Shown here in pieces: positions 1-8,796 of a stretch of 64,000 bases of DNA (position 1 is its first letter; every line of letters starts with the position of its first letter). The translations under genes and the position numbers were made by a program. Source of the stretch: Domibacillus mangrovi (GTDB taxonomy: Bacteria; Bacillota; Bacilli; Bacillales; Domibacillaceae); contig NZ_MRWQ01000005.1 in assembly GCF_001906925.1 (NCBI RefSeq), positions 124,001 to 188,000 on the forward strand. Reading direction: 5' to 3'. A model generated the notes under the pieces. The model did no database searches. It was not told the origin of the DNA and worked only from the letters and a program-made list of their open reading frames with translations.

Positions 1-791
1 CCCGTTACAGGACGATCGTGCATATCAAAGCCTTGATGTTCATCCGATCGGGAAGTAACGAGTGTACCCAGTTCTTCTGAATAGGTCGATCGAATCCGAA
101 GCGGTACTTTCGCCTGCATCGCAATCTCCACTGCGCGCGGGTGAATGACCTTTGCTCCTTGATACGCCATGTTACATACTTCTGTATATGTTACGATAGA
201 AAGCGGCCGTGCATGTTGCACAATACGAGGGTCTGCTGTCATAATACCATTCACGTCTGTAAAGATATCGATGAATTCAGCATGGACTGCAGCACCTAAA
301 GCAGCTGCAGATGTGTCACTGCCTCCCCGCCCAAGCGTCGTCACTTCACCAAATTTTGAAGTACCTTGAAAACCGGCCACGACGATCACATCGTTCATTT
401 CCAACTCTTTTAACAGGCGTGCGCAATTCATTTCAATAATTTTGGCATTCATGTGGTCATGATCCGTAACAAATCCCGCCTGTCCGCCTGTCAACGCCGT
501 TGATTGAAGTCCATTTTCCTTCAACATGTTGGAGAACACCAAACTAGAGATCAGTTCGCCAGTGGATAAAAGAAGATCGGTTTCCCTTCTGGTCAGCATA
601 CTTTCCCCGCCGCCTGCCAGCGTTAATAACGTATCCGTTGAATATGGATCGCCTTTTCGGCCCATAGCAGACACAACGACAACGACTTTATATCCTTCGC
701 GAACGGCACGCTGTACGTGGTTGAGGGCACTGAGCCTTGACTGTTCATCGCGAACAGACGTACCGCCAAATTTCTGAATGATGATTTTCAT
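1..791 (-). CDS. dapG: Aspartokinase I (DapG), 3' end beyond the window
   Basis: Aspartokinase phosphorylates L-aspartate at the first step of the lysine/diaminopimelate pathway. The minus-strand frame is open from an ATG at 791 to the window edge, giving 263 codons of a protein usually near 400. The N-terminus carries the amino-acid kinase signature KFGGTSV, followed by GRGGSDTSA and FTDVNGIMTADPR, all expected of the kinase domain. The C-terminal ACT regulatory domains lie outside the window. An AGGTG Shine-Dalgarno sits six bases before the ATG. The gene lies 258 nt after asd, as in the B. subtilis asd-dapG order. DapG is the diaminopimelate-sensitive isozyme that feeds peptidoglycan and dipicolinate synthesis; the assignment to that isozyme rests on gene order and sequence resemblance. 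Confidence 0.95.
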   Translation of the reverse strand, partial: MKIIIQKFGGTSVRDEQSRLSALNHVQRAVREGYKVVVVVSAMGRKGDPYSTDTLLTLAGGGESMLTRRETDLLLSTGELISSLVFSNMLKENGLQSTALTGGQAGFVTDHDHMNAKIIEMNCARLLKELEMNDVIVVAGFQGTSKFGEVTTLGRGGSDTSAAALGAAVHAEFIDIFTDVNGIMTADPRIVQHARPLSIVTYTEVCNMAYQGAKVIHPRAVEIAMQAKVPLRIRSTYSEELGTLVTSRSDEHQGFDMHDRPVT

Positions 792-1049
792 ATTGAACAC
801 CTGGCCTTTTCATGAAGAATGGCGGCCGTTTATCCCGCATTAACGGACAGTAAACCTTTCGCTCTTTCAATCATCGAAAAGAATAATTGATGAAAGAGGT
901 TAGGTTAACTGTCCGCAAACGCCCGATTGGTTCCGAGCCTGTGTGAAGCCCGGTCACTCAGGTATTGCCGCAGGACGCGGCGCTTTTTATCTGAGTTTTG
1001 CCCTTCATTCAGCAGGTCCCTGGTGGCCCCTGCTGAATGAAGTTTCACT
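792..1049 (-). promoter_or_regulatory. Structured asd-dapG intergenic region with several inverted repeats
   Basis: This 258-nt gap holds no gene. It contains an inverted repeat with 13-bp perfect arms (1004-1016 with 1029-1041) nine bases after the asd stop. There is also a short GC-rich hairpin (967-971 with 977-981) inside outer arms CTCAG/CTGAG, and a long hairpin whose outer arms are 844-851 and 908-915 and which encloses further pairing. None is followed by a clear U-run on the minus strand, so these are not typical intrinsic terminators. I do not recognise the lysine-riboswitch core. The region could be an mRNA processing or attenuation element separating asd from dapG expression. Confidence 0.5.
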
Positions 1050-2102
1050 TTATTGTTCTTTGACAATCTCCATGTCAATCAATGTTTCAGCAATCTGTAC
1101 AGAATTCCAAGCTGCTCCTTTTAACAAGTTATCAGAAACAACCCACATATGGAAACCGTTGTCTGCATCAAGATCTTTACGGATGCGTCCAACAAACACG
1201 TCGTTTTTTCCAACACAGTCTGCCGGCATTGGATATACTTGTTCTGCCGGATTATCTTGAAGGACGATACCTGGTGCATCTTTCAATAAATTTTGTATAT
1301 CTGCTGCTGTAAGTGCACCTTTTTCCGTTTCAAAATAAAGGGACTCTGAATGGCCTATTGCGACAGGCAAACGTACACAAGTCGCTGCAACAGGCAGACT
1401 ATCTAAGTGCATAATTTTTTTCGTTTCATTAATCATTTTCATTTCTTCAAATGTAAAGCCATTGTCTTCAAATTTATCAATTTGCGGAATGGCATTGAAT
1501 GCGATTTGATAATGTTTTTTATCACTGCCTACCGGTAAAATTTTCGGTTCAAATGATTCGTTGTTAATAATCGCTTTTGTCTGGCTATAAAGTTCTTCTA
1601 CCGCCTGTGCACCTGCGCCTGATACTGCCTGATACGTTGACACAATAACTTTTTTCAATCCGTATGCTGCACGAATTGGCTCAAGTGCCACAAGCATTTG
1701 AATCGTCGAGCAATTTGGATTGGCAATGATTCCTTTATGGTCGCGCAAATCTTCTTTATTTACTTCTGGTACAACAAGTGGAACTTCCGGATCCATTCGG
1801 AATGCGCTTGTATTATCAATAACAACAGCGCCGCGTTTTGCTGCTTCAGGAGCGAGCTCTTTTGACACACTTCCGCCTGCTGAAAACAACGCGATATCGA
1901 TTCCATCAAAGCTTTCCGGTTTCGCTTCCTGTACCGTTACGTCTTCGCCTCTAAAAGAAACGGTTTTTCCCGCTGAACGGGCGGATGAAAGCAGCGTCAA
2001 TGACTTCAGTGGAAAATTGCGCTCTTCCAGTGTTTTTAGCATTTGTTGTCCGACCGCTCCCGTCGCACCAACGACGGCTACGTGAAAACCTTTGTTACTC
2101 AT
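1050..2102 (-). CDS. asd: Aspartate-semialdehyde dehydrogenase
   Basis: Asd reduces aspartyl phosphate to aspartate semialdehyde with NADPH, the branch point to lysine/diaminopimelate, threonine and methionine. The 350-residue protein starts MSNKGFHVAVVGATGAVGQQ, which includes the dinucleotide-binding loop. The catalytic cysteine lies in NPNCSTIQM, and the substrate-binding histidine region is near RLPVAIGHSES. I chose the ATG at 2102, which is preceded by GGGGAAG, over an upstream ATG at 2255 that would add 51 residues with no family similarity. It lies between dpaB and dapG, so enzymes for diaminopimelate and dipicolinate precursors are clustered. Confidence 0.96.
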   Translation of the reverse strand: MSNKGFHVAVVGATGAVGQQMLKTLEERNFPLKSLTLLSSARSAGKTVSFRGEDVTVQEAKPESFDGIDIALFSAGGSVSKELAPEAAKRGAVVIDNTSAFRMDPEVPLVVPEVNKEDLRDHKGIIANPNCSTIQMLVALEPIRAAYGLKKVIVSTYQAVSGAGAQAVEELYSQTKAIINNESFEPKILPVGSDKKHYQIAFNAIPQIDKFEDNGFTFEEMKMINETKKIMHLDSLPVAATCVRLPVAIGHSESLYFETEKGALTAADIQNLLKDAPGIVLQDNPAEQVYPMPADCVGKNDVFVGRIRKDLDADNGFHMWVVSDNLLKGAAWNSVQIAETLIDMEIVKEQ

Positions 2103-2205
2103 GTAAATCTTCCCCTTCCAGAATAAGTAATTCATTTTACGTATAAAATACGTTGTCGAATAATAGCAAATAGTGAAAAAGTATTTCGATACTTTTAATA
2201 GCATT

Positions 2206-2211
2206 ATTTTA
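2206..2211 (-). promoter_or_regulatory. Possible sigma-A -10 element for asd
   Basis: TAAAAT sits about 105 nt upstream of the asd start in the 189-nt gap after dpaB. No good -35 hexamer is seen at 16-18 nt. A vegetative promoter is expected because dpaA-dpaB upstream is sporulation-specific while asd is needed in growth. The call is tentative. Confidence 0.3.
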
Positions 2212-2291
2212 ACACAATAAAGGATGAATAAAAGAAGAAAATCATTTGTTCGCAAAAAAGACCGTTTTTTTGGGGGAGATTTGCATGTATT

Positions 2292-2876
2292 TTATCTTAG
2301 CAGTGGCTGAATTTGACGATGATTGATGGCAGCGGCAACTGTTTCTGGTACGAGATCCATTTTAGCAACGAGCGAGTTTGGTTTTTTTACTGGATCATCC
2401 TGTCCAAACGGAACGAAATAAATGTTTTTAGTGGTTAACAACTTAGCAATATTATGGCTATTCAAGCCAAGTCCATCGTTTGTCGAAACTGCCACAACGA
2501 CCGGTCCACCGTTTCGAAGTGTCGCTTTCGCAGCCATTAGAACCGCTGAATCCGTATTCGCATTGGCAAATCTGCTAAGGGAACTGCCTGTCATCGGTGC
2601 AATAACCATGCAGTCCAGCGGTTCCTTTGGTCCAAGTGGTTCTGCATCTTGAATCGTTACAATCGCTTTCCGACCCGCTTCTTCCTCTATTTTTTGCAGC
2701 CATTCACCTGCTGAACCGAAACGGCTCGCTTCTTTTTGAACAGTGGCCGTCGCTACGGGAACGACATGTGCTCCAAGCTCGACTAATTTTTTCACAACCG
2801 GCACTACCTCTTCAAATGTGCAGTGAGACCCTGTCAATCCAAAGCCTATTCGACGTCCTGCTAAAGGCGATTCCAC
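2292..2876 (-). CDS. dpaB: Dipicolinate synthase subunit B (flavoprotein)
   Basis: DpaB (SpoVFB) pairs with DpaA in the mother cell to convert dihydrodipicolinate to dipicolinic acid, the spore-core chelator. The 194-residue protein begins RRIGFGLTGSHCTFEEVVPV, a flavoprotein-type nucleotide fold. It also contains PLDCMVIAPMTGSSLSRFAN and FVPFGQDDPVKKPNS, which are typical of this subunit. The start is GTG at 2876 with AAAGGGG nine bases upstream; the gene begins three bases after the dpaA stop, so the two are co-transcribed. Expression probably comes from the sigma-K promoter before dpaA. Confidence 0.94.
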   Translation of the reverse strand: MESPLAGRRIGFGLTGSHCTFEEVVPVVKKLVELGAHVVPVATATVQKEASRFGSAGEWLQKIEEEAGRKAIVTIQDAEPLGPKEPLDCMVIAPMTGSSLSRFANANTDSAVLMAAKATLRNGGPVVVAVSTNDGLGLNSHNIAKLLTTKNIYFVPFGQDDPVKKPNSLVAKMDLVPETVAAAINHRQIQPLLR

Positions 2877-2879
2877 TGT

Positions 2880-3752
2880 TTACAGTCCCCTTTCCATTTT
2901 CCATTCACGGGCAGCATTAACAATGACCTGCCCAAGTATTTTACCTGCTGTTTCCGGCGCCGTTTTCCCCGGCAGACCGAGCGCATGAATGGCTTGAATA
3001 CCAGCTGCCTCTGCTGCTTTGAAATCTGTTCCTCCCGGCATTGAAGCAAGATCGATAATGATCGCTGTCTTTTTCATCTGCCGAATCACTTCATCCGTCA
3101 ATAAAAGGGCCGGTACTGTATTAATTACGATATCTGCCTGACCCGCCTGAGTGTGCAATTCCTCCATATAAAACGGATCAAGCCCCATTTCTGATGCACG
3201 GGCAAATTTACCTGTTTCTCTCACAGCTGTTGATACAATTGCTCCGACTTGATGAAAGAGACGTGCTGTCGTCATCCCAACGCGCCCGAACCCCACCACC
3301 ACAACCTTTGATTGGTGAATGGTAAATGGTGTTTGCTGCATGGCGATCATAAGTGTTCCTTCAGCAGTTGGAATAGAATTGTGAATCGCTGCATCTTCAC
3401 GTTCAAATAAAAAAGTGACTTCACGTTGTATCATTTGTTTGAGCGCAGCTGTTTTTATACCACTCATAACTGCACACGATTCTGGTATTTTGTCTGCGAT
3501 TTCTTTTGTAAAAAAAAGCGGTTCGTTTGCAAAAGAAGCATCAACTTCTCCATTTTTCTTCACACCTGATACAGGCAAAACGAATAAATCGATGGGCAGA
3601 TCATGCAAATCATCCGTTTTTATTTTTTTAACATTATCATCAATGATCTCTATTTGTTCAAACCCAATCATGCATACGTCATATCCGTGCTGAACAAGAA
3701 TACGGCTTATTTCCAATTGTCTTGCATCGCCGCCAAACAAAACAGCGTTCAT
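2880..3752 (-). CDS. dpaA: Dipicolinate synthase subunit A
   Basis: DpaA (SpoVFA) is the NAD(P)-dependent subunit of dipicolinate synthase. The 290-residue protein opens with FGGDARQLEISRIL and has a Rossmann loop VVGFGRVGMTTARLF in its second half, then DLASMPGGTDF and ALGLPGKTAPETAG. I chose the ATG at 3752, eight bases after GGAGG. The ATG six bases further upstream lies only two bases after GGAGG, and a longer reading to 3845 would run into the upstream terminator. It is followed immediately by dpaB. ymxH, which lies between mlpA and dpaA in B. subtilis, is absent. Confidence 0.94.
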   Translation of the reverse strand: MNAVLFGGDARQLEISRILVQHGYDVCMIGFEQIEIIDDNVKKIKTDDLHDLPIDLFVLPVSGVKKNGEVDASFANEPLFFTKEIADKIPESCAVMSGIKTAALKQMIQREVTFLFEREDAAIHNSIPTAEGTLMIAMQQTPFTIHQSKVVVVGFGRVGMTTARLFHQVGAIVSTAVRETGKFARASEMGLDPFYMEELHTQAGQADIVINTVPALLLTDEVIRQMKKTAIIIDLASMPGGTDFKAAEAAGIQAIHALGLPGKTAPETAGKILGQVIVNAAREWKMERGL

Positions 3753-3784
3753 CTTCATCTCCTCCATCTTTGACGTATTCTTTT

Positions 3785-3811
3785 TATTGTATGAACTGTT
3801 TATTTTGCTGT
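3785..3811 (-). promoter_or_regulatory. Sigma-K-type promoter for dpaA-dpaB
   Basis: The minus strand reads AC, 16 bases, then CATACAATA. This is an exact fit to the sigma-K pattern AC-N16/17-CATANNNTA. The -10 lies at 3785-3793 and the AC of the -35 at 3810-3811. Transcription would begin about 25 nt before the dpaA Shine-Dalgarno and just after the mlpA terminator. Known sigma-K control of spoVF in B. subtilis supports the call. Confidence 0.75.
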
Positions 3812-3828
3812 GCCATTTTACTATGGAT

Positions 3829-3856
3829 AAAAAAAGAACCCGCAAAAAGCGGATTC
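3829..3856 (-). terminator. Intrinsic terminator after mlpA
   Basis: An 8-bp stem GAATCCGC / GCGGGTTC (one G-U) with a five-base loop is followed by seven T on the minus strand. The mlpA TGA at 3857-3855 overlaps the first two bases of the stem. Confidence 0.9.
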
Positions 3857-5096
3857 AATTGGTAGCTGTTTTCGGCCATTTGCCGTCCGGGCTGACTAAT
3901 GATGCAGAAAATGGTTTATCAAATAATTGTTTCGCGAGTTCATCGACACGTTCTTTTGTCACGCCATCAATGAGTGAGACAATCTCATCCAATGAACGGT
4001 GATGTTTTAAAAGAAGTTCATTTTTCCCGTTGCGGCTCATCCGGCTATTCGTACTTTCCAAACTTAACATTAAACTGCCTTTGAGCTGTTCTTTACTGTT
4101 GTATAATTCTTTTTCCGTCAAGCCTTCCTTTTTTACAAGATGAATCGAATTTTGAATCGTTTCATATAATTCATCAAGCTGCTCGGCACCGGTTCCACCG
4201 TAAAAGGTAATTAGACCCGTATCTTTATAAGATGAATGGTACGAATAAACAGAATACGCAAGACCCCGTTCTTCCCGTACCTCTTGGAACAAACGACTTG
4301 ACATGCTACCACCGATAATATTGTTCATCACAATTAAATTGTAAATATTTTCATCTCCGATTGGAATACCTTCATAACCGAGACATAAATGCGCCTGTTC
4401 TGTTTCTTTTGAACGCGCTTTTTTCTCGTAATAAAAATGAGAGACTGCTTGGAGTTCAGCTGCCTTGCCCCCTGTATACGAACCAAAAAGTGCCTCTGCT
4501 TTACGGACGATCTCTTCATCAATATTACCAGCGATGGAAATAACAACCCGCTCTGGTGTATACATGTTATATATATATTCTTTCAATGTATCACGTGTAA
4601 AAGAAGATAGTGTTTCTTCTGTACCTAAAATTGGCAGACCGAGCGGATGATTACCGTATGACGCACTGCTCAATAAATCATGGACGATATCGTCCGGTGC
4701 ATCTTCATACATTTTAATTTCTTCGTATATTACATTTTTCTCTTTTTCCATTTCTTCTTCCGCAAATGTTGAATTAAAAAACATATCGGCCAGTACACTT
4801 AGTGCATGATCCGCATGATTATCAAGTACTTTCGCGTAATAACATGTGTATTCTTTTGACGTAAAGGCATTTACTTGTCCTCCAATACTGTCAAAACTTT
4901 CAGCAATCTCTTTTGCACTTAAGTTTTTCGTTCCTTTAAAAAACATATGTTCAATAAAATGGGATACACCATTTAGTTGAGATGACTCATCTCGCGAGCC
5001 AGTCGCAATCCAGATTCCAATGGCAGCTGAGCGGACAGTTGAAATTTCTTCTGTTACAATTGTCACACCATTATCGCATGTAAATCGTTTTATCAA
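3855..5096 (-). CDS. mlpA: M16-family zinc protease MlpA/PepR
   Basis: A 413-residue peptidase of the M16 (insulinase/mitochondrial processing peptidase-like) family. The inverted zinc motif HFIEH is at residues 46-50, and the downstream glutamate lies in KNVIYEEIKMYED. The family signature EHMFFKGT follows the motif. The likely role is processing or degrading peptides; the substrate is unknown. The start is TTG at 5096 with AGGAGG eleven bases upstream; the N-terminus MIKRFTCDNGV matches the expected domain start. The gene stands between the pnp and dpa units with terminators on both sides, so it is probably monocistronic. Confidence 0.92.
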   Translation of the reverse strand: MIKRFTCDNGVTIVTEEISTVRSAAIGIWIATGSRDESSQLNGVSHFIEHMFFKGTKNLSAKEIAESFDSIGGQVNAFTSKEYTCYYAKVLDNHADHALSVLADMFFNSTFAEEEMEKEKNVIYEEIKMYEDAPDDIVHDLLSSASYGNHPLGLPILGTEETLSSFTRDTLKEYIYNMYTPERVVISIAGNIDEEIVRKAEALFGSYTGGKAAELQAVSHFYYEKKARSKETEQAHLCLGYEGIPIGDENIYNLIVMNNIIGGSMSSRLFQEVREERGLAYSVYSYHSSYKDTGLITFYGGTGAEQLDELYETIQNSIHLVKKEGLTEKELYNSKEQLKGSLMLSLESTNSRMSRNGKNELLLKHHRSLDEIVSLIDGVTKERVDELAKQLFDKPFSASLVSPDGKWPKTATN

Positions 5097-5188
5097 CGTA
5101 ATCTATTCCTCCTACTATCTGTTTCATCTAGGTGCCTATTTCGTTCTATCAATAACCAACATTATCACAGCTCACACATTTATTCCAT

Positions 5189-5224
5189 AAAAAAACGCCG
5201 CTCTTCAAAAGAGATCGACGCTTT
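5189..5224 (-). terminator. Intrinsic terminator after pnp
   Basis: Downstream of the pnp stop the minus strand forms an imperfect GC-rich stem (GCGTCG with CGGCGT, then CTCTT with AAGAG) followed by seven T. It separates pnp from mlpA. ylxY, found here in B. subtilis, is missing. Confidence 0.85.
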
Positions 5225-5232
5225 CTTTATAA

Positions 5233-7353
5233 TTATGATTGTTTTGACGCTTCTTCTTTTTCTCTTTGCTCTTTCAAAACAGCTTTACGCGACACATTGA
5301 CACGGCCTTGATTATCAACACCGATCACTTTTACAAGGAATTGATCGCCTATTTTCACGACATCCTCTACTTTACCGACACGTTCTTCTGCCAATTCAGA
5401 AATGTGGACAAGCCCATCTTTTCCTTTAAACAATTCAACGAATGTACCAAATTTCTCAATTCGTTTTACTTTCCCCATGTAAAGTTCGCCTACTTGGACT
5501 TCACGAACAATATCTTCAATGATTTTTTTCGCACGCTCATTATCTTCTTGATTGATCGATGAAATAAAGACTGTTCCATCTTGTTCAATATCGATTTTGA
5601 CGCCCGTTTCTTCAATGATTTTATTGATTTGTTTACCACTCGGTCCAATAACATCACGGATTTTATCTGGATTAATCGTCATGGTCATAATTTTCGGTGC
5701 ATACGCAGACAATTCAACACGAGGCGTATCGATTACAGACAGCATATGCTCTAAAATATGCATTCTGCCTTCTTTTGCCTGCTGCAATGCTTCTTCTAAA
5801 ATTTGACGGCTTAAGCCATCAATTTTAATGTCCATTTGAAGGGCTGTTATCCCTTTTGCCGTACCCGCTACTTTAAAGTCCATGTCGCCAAGGTGATCTT
5901 CCATACCTTGAATGTCAGAGAGGACAGTATAATGTTCACCTGACTTAACAAGACCCATTGCAATACCGGCAACCGGTGCTTTAATTGGTACACCTGCATC
6001 CATCATAGCCATTGTGCTTGCACAAATGCTCGCCTGTGAAGAGGAACCATTTGACTCAAGCACTTCTGACACGACACGAATCGTGTAAGGGAAATCTTTT
6101 TCATCGGGAATAATCGGATATAGCGCACGTTCTCCAAGTGCACCGTGACCAATTTCACGGCGTCCAGGAGCACGAAGCGGACGCGTTTCCCCGACGCTGA
6201 AAGAAGGGAAATTGTAATGATGCATAAATCGTTTTGATTCTTCTACGCCAAGTCCATCCAATATTTGAACGTCACCGAGCGCGCCAAGAGTTGCAATGCT
6301 GAGCACTTGCGTTTGTCCTCGCGTAAACATGGCAGAACCGTGTGTCCGTGGAAGCAAAGCTGTTTCCGATGCAAGCGGACGAATTTCATTGATTTTACGG
6401 CCATCTGGACGGATTTTTTCAACAGTAATTAAACGGCGCACTTCTTCTTTCACGATTTTGTCCAAAATTTCAGACGCTTCCCTGATCGATTCTTCTTCGC
6501 CTTCTTCTTCAAGTGATGCTTTCACAGCGTCTTTCACTTTTTTAATCTCTTCGTCGCGCGCATGTTTTTCAACTGTTTGAATGGCTTGAATCATGTCGTT
6601 CTCACACATTGTGCGGATTTTCGCTTCAAGTTCTTGATCATTTTCATAGAGAACAACTTCGCGTTTTTCCTTGCCGCATTTTGCGACAATTTCTTCTTGG
6701 AAAGCGATAAGACGTTTTATTTCTTCGTGGCCAAACATGATCGCTTCAAGCATCACTTCTTCAGGTACTTCATCTGCACCCGCTTCAACCATATTGATCG
6801 CTTCTTTCGTACCGGCAACTGTTAAATCGATATCACTCTCTTCTGCCTGTTCAACCGAAGGATTAATAATAAATTCACCATTAATGCGTCCAACCTGTAC
6901 CCCCGCAATTGGACCTTCAAACGGAATATCGGATACAGATAGTGCAAGAGAAGAAGCGAACATCGCCGCTATTTCAGAAGAACAATTTTGATCGACACTC
7001 ATGACAATACTGATGACTTGAATTTCATTGCGGAAACCTTCAGGGAAAAGCGGACGGATTGGGCGATCAATGAGACGGCTCGCAAGTGTCGCTTTTTCAC
7101 TCGGACGGCCTTCACGTTTAATAAATCCGCCTGGTATTTTACCGGCAGCGTAAAGACGTTCTTCATAGTTCACAGTCAACGGAAAGAAATCAACTGCTTT
7201 TGGTTCTTTTGAGGCTGTTGCACTGCTCAATACAACGGTATCCCCGTAGCGTATTAGCGCTGAACCATTGGCTTGCTTAGCAATTTGTCCTACTTCGACA
7301 GTTAGCTCACGCCCTGCCCATTCGATGGAAAATGTTTGTTTTCCTTGCTCCAT
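5233..7353 (-). CDS. pnp: Polyribonucleotide nucleotidyltransferase (PNPase)
   Basis: PNPase is the trimeric phosphorolytic 3'-5' exoribonuclease of mRNA turnover. The 706 residues carry two RNase PH-like domains ([17 protein letters not shown] in the first, the second in the middle of the protein). A KH domain follows ([18 protein letters not shown]), and an S1 RNA-binding domain lies at the C-terminus ([20 protein letters not shown]). The length equals that of other Bacillus PNPases. It follows rpsO with a terminator hairpin in between, the arrangement often subject to readthrough and processing. Confidence 0.97.
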   Translation of the reverse strand: MEQGKQTFSIEWAGRELTVEVGQIAKQANGSALIRYGDTVVLSSATASKEPKAVDFFPLTVNYEERLYAAGKIPGGFIKREGRPSEKATLASRLIDRPIRPLFPEGFRNEIQVISIVMSVDQNCSSEIAAMFASSLALSVSDIPFEGPIAGVQVGRINGEFIINPSVEQAEESDIDLTVAGTKEAINMVEAGADEVPEEVMLEAIMFGHEEIKRLIAFQEEIVAKCGKEKREVVLYENDQELEAKIRTMCENDMIQAIQTVEKHARDEEIKKVKDAVKASLEEEGEEESIREASEILDKIVKEEVRRLITVEKIRPDGRKINEIRPLASETALLPRTHGSAMFTRGQTQVLSIATLGALGDVQILDGLGVEESKRFMHHYNFPSFSVGETRPLRAPGRREIGHGALGERALYPIIPDEKDFPYTIRVVSEVLESNGSSSQASICASTMAMMDAGVPIKAPVAGIAMGLVKSGEHYTVLSDIQGMEDHLGDMDFKVAGTAKGITALQMDIKIDGLSRQILEEALQQAKEGRMHILEHMLSVIDTPRVELSAYAPKIMTMTINPDKIRDVIGPSGKQINKIIEETGVKIDIEQDGTVFISSINQEDNERAKKIIEDIVREVQVGELYMGKVKRIEKFGTFVELFKGKDGLVHISELAEERVGKVEDVVKIGDQFLVKVIGVDNQGRVNVSRKAVLKEQREKEEASKQS

Positions 7354-7397
7354 ATAGTTGCACCTCTTTTTATTTTAACATCATATTTTTTTCCTAA

Positions 7398-7426
7398 CAA
7401 AAAAGCGGGAAAAATCCCGCTTTTTG
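7398..7426 (-). terminator. Terminator between rpsO and pnp
   Basis: A strong stem (AAAAAGCGGGA paired with TCCCGCTTTTT) followed by T residues begins five bases after the rpsO stop. pnp starts 45 nt further on without an obvious promoter, so some readthrough is likely. Confidence 0.88.
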
Positions 7427-7430
7427 TGAA

Positions 7431-7700
7431 TTATCGGCGCAAACCGAGTTTTTGGATCAACTCGCGGTAGCGTGCAACATCCTTATTACGAAGGTATGAA
7501 AGCAAGTTACGGCGACGGCCGACCATTTTTAATAGACCGCGACGTGAATGGTGGTCTTTTTTATGTGTGCGTAAATGATCATTCAGCGTGTTGATTTGTT
7601 CAGTCAGTACAGCAATTTGCACTTCTGGAGATCCTGTATCGGACTCGTGTGTTCTATACTCCTGAATTAGTTCGTTTTTGCGTTCTTGTGATAATGCCAT
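7431..7700 (-). CDS. rpsO: 30S ribosomal protein S15
   Basis: The 89-residue protein [20 protein letters not shown] has the canonical S15 sequence and length. It contains the 16S rRNA-binding segment [31 protein letters not shown]15 binds the three-way junction of 16S rRNA early in 30S assembly. A strong Shine-Dalgarno (AAAGGAGG) precedes the ATG. The gene has its own promoter and a structured leader. Confidence 0.98.
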   Translation of the reverse strand: MALSQERKNELIQEYRTHESDTGSPEVQIAVLTEQINTLNDHLRTHKKDHHSRRGLLKMVGRRRNLLSYLRNKDVARYRELIQKLGLRR

Positions 7701-7795
7701 TGTTTTGTTTCCTCCTTTAATTTTGTTTCATCCCCATCAGCCTAGCACGCGTTGGAGACTCGCCATGCCAAGCAGCGGTTCAAAATGTTAAGCAT
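7701..7795 (-). promoter_or_regulatory. rpsO 5' leader, possible S15 autoregulatory RNA
   Basis: About 95 nt separate the promoter from the rpsO ATG. It is GC-richer than usual for a leader here and has short complementary segments around GGCATGGCGAGTCTCCAACG. S15 represses its own mRNA in Geobacillus by binding a leader junction, so a similar role is plausible. I did not derive a full fold. Confidence 0.4.
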
Positions 7796-7800
7796 TGTAT

Positions 7801-7829
7801 ATTATACGAAACTTAAAACTGTTCGTCAA
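7801..7829 (-). promoter_or_regulatory. Sigma-A promoter for rpsO
   Basis: TTGACG (7824-7829), a 17-base spacer and TATAAT (7801-7806) on the minus strand form a near-consensus promoter. The -35 and spacer overlap the last codons and stop of ribF. Confidence 0.85.
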
Positions 7830-8775
7830 GTTGTTTAAGGTCAAAGAAACGAATAGCTGCCTGTTTATCTCTTTCAATTTGCTCAGACAACTCGTCCATG
7901 CCGTTGAACTTTTGTTCACCACGTAAACGAATATACCAATCCACGTCGACTTCTTCTCCATAAATGTCTCCATTGTAGTGAAACATATGGACTTCAATCG
8001 ATAAAACGGGCTTGTCCGGACTTTTAAATGTTGGTCGGAATCCCACATTGCATACTCCTTCATACCATTCATTTTGCACATTCATTTTCACTGCATATAC
8101 ACCTGTAAGCGGCAAATAGTAAGAGTCATCCGGTTCAATATTTGCGGTTGGAAAGCCCATTTTACGTCCGCGTTTGTCGCCATGAATAACCATCCCTCGC
8201 ATACGGTATGGCCGTCCTAGTAAATCTGACGCATCACGTACGAGTCCGCTTGATAAAAGTTCACGTACTTTTGTAGAACTTATTTTTTCTTGTTCAAAAT
8301 CAAGTTTTTCCACTCCGGTATATGTGAACTGGCCACGTGAATGAAATTGCATCGTTTCCATCGTTCCTTCGGCAAGACGGCCATACGTATAGTCAAAACC
8401 AGCAACAACATGTTGCGCATTTAATCCGATAATGAACTCATCCACAAATTGCTGTGGTTCGAGTGCAGCAAAGTCAGATGTAAATCGGACAATGAATAAA
8501 TAATCGACACCAAGCCCTTCAATAAGCCGTTTTTTTTCTGCCAACGGCGTAATATGACGTATGTGTGTATGCTTATGGCCGAGTACGAGAGATGGATGAG
8601 GATCAAACGTCATGACTGCACTTTTCCATTCATTCTTCCTAGCAATTTGTTTTGCCGTAGTAATGACTTGTTGATGTCCTTTATGGACACCGTCAAAAAA
8701 ACCGAGTGCGAGCGCCATTGGCTCAAACTCGTCTTTCTTTTTTTCATGCGGATGATGAAGCATAATCACTTCCAT
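7813..8775 (-). CDS. ribF: Bifunctional riboflavin kinase / FAD synthetase
   Basis: RibF (RibC in B. subtilis) converts riboflavin to FMN and FMN to FAD. The N-terminal FAD synthetase (nucleotidyltransferase) domain shows LGFFDGVHKGHQ at about residues 24-35 and TFDPHPS. The C-terminal flavokinase domain begins near residue 185, with GDKRGRKMGFPTANI. Length is 320 residues, normal for the family. The ATG at 8775 follows AGGTG. It is part of the infB-rbfA-truB-ribF cluster; the rpsO promoter lies in its 3' end. Confidence 0.96.
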   Translation of the reverse strand: MEVIMLHHPHEKKKDEFEPMALALGFFDGVHKGHQQVITTAKQIARKNEWKSAVMTFDPHPSLVLGHKHTHIRHITPLAEKKRLIEGLGVDYLFIVRFTSDFAALEPQQFVDEFIIGLNAQHVVAGFDYTYGRLAEGTMETMQFHSRGQFTYTGVEKLDFEQEKISSTKVRELLSSGLVRDASDLLGRPYRMRGMVIHGDKRGRKMGFPTANIEPDDSYYLPLTGVYAVKMNVQNEWYEGVCNVGFRPTFKSPDKPVLSIEVHMFHYNGDIYGEEVDVDWYIRLRGEQKFNGMDELSEQIERDKQAAIRFFDLKQLDEQF

Positions 8776-8796
8776 GCGTTGACACCTGTCTTTCTT

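Noticed and set aside
792-1049. Lysine riboswitch upstream of dapG
   Set aside because: I could not find the conserved L-box core segments; only inverted repeats are evident.
2103-2255. 51-residue N-terminal extension of Asd
   Set aside because: The extension is hydrophobic and unlike the family, and the ATG at 2102 precedes the conserved dinucleotide loop with a Shine-Dalgarno.
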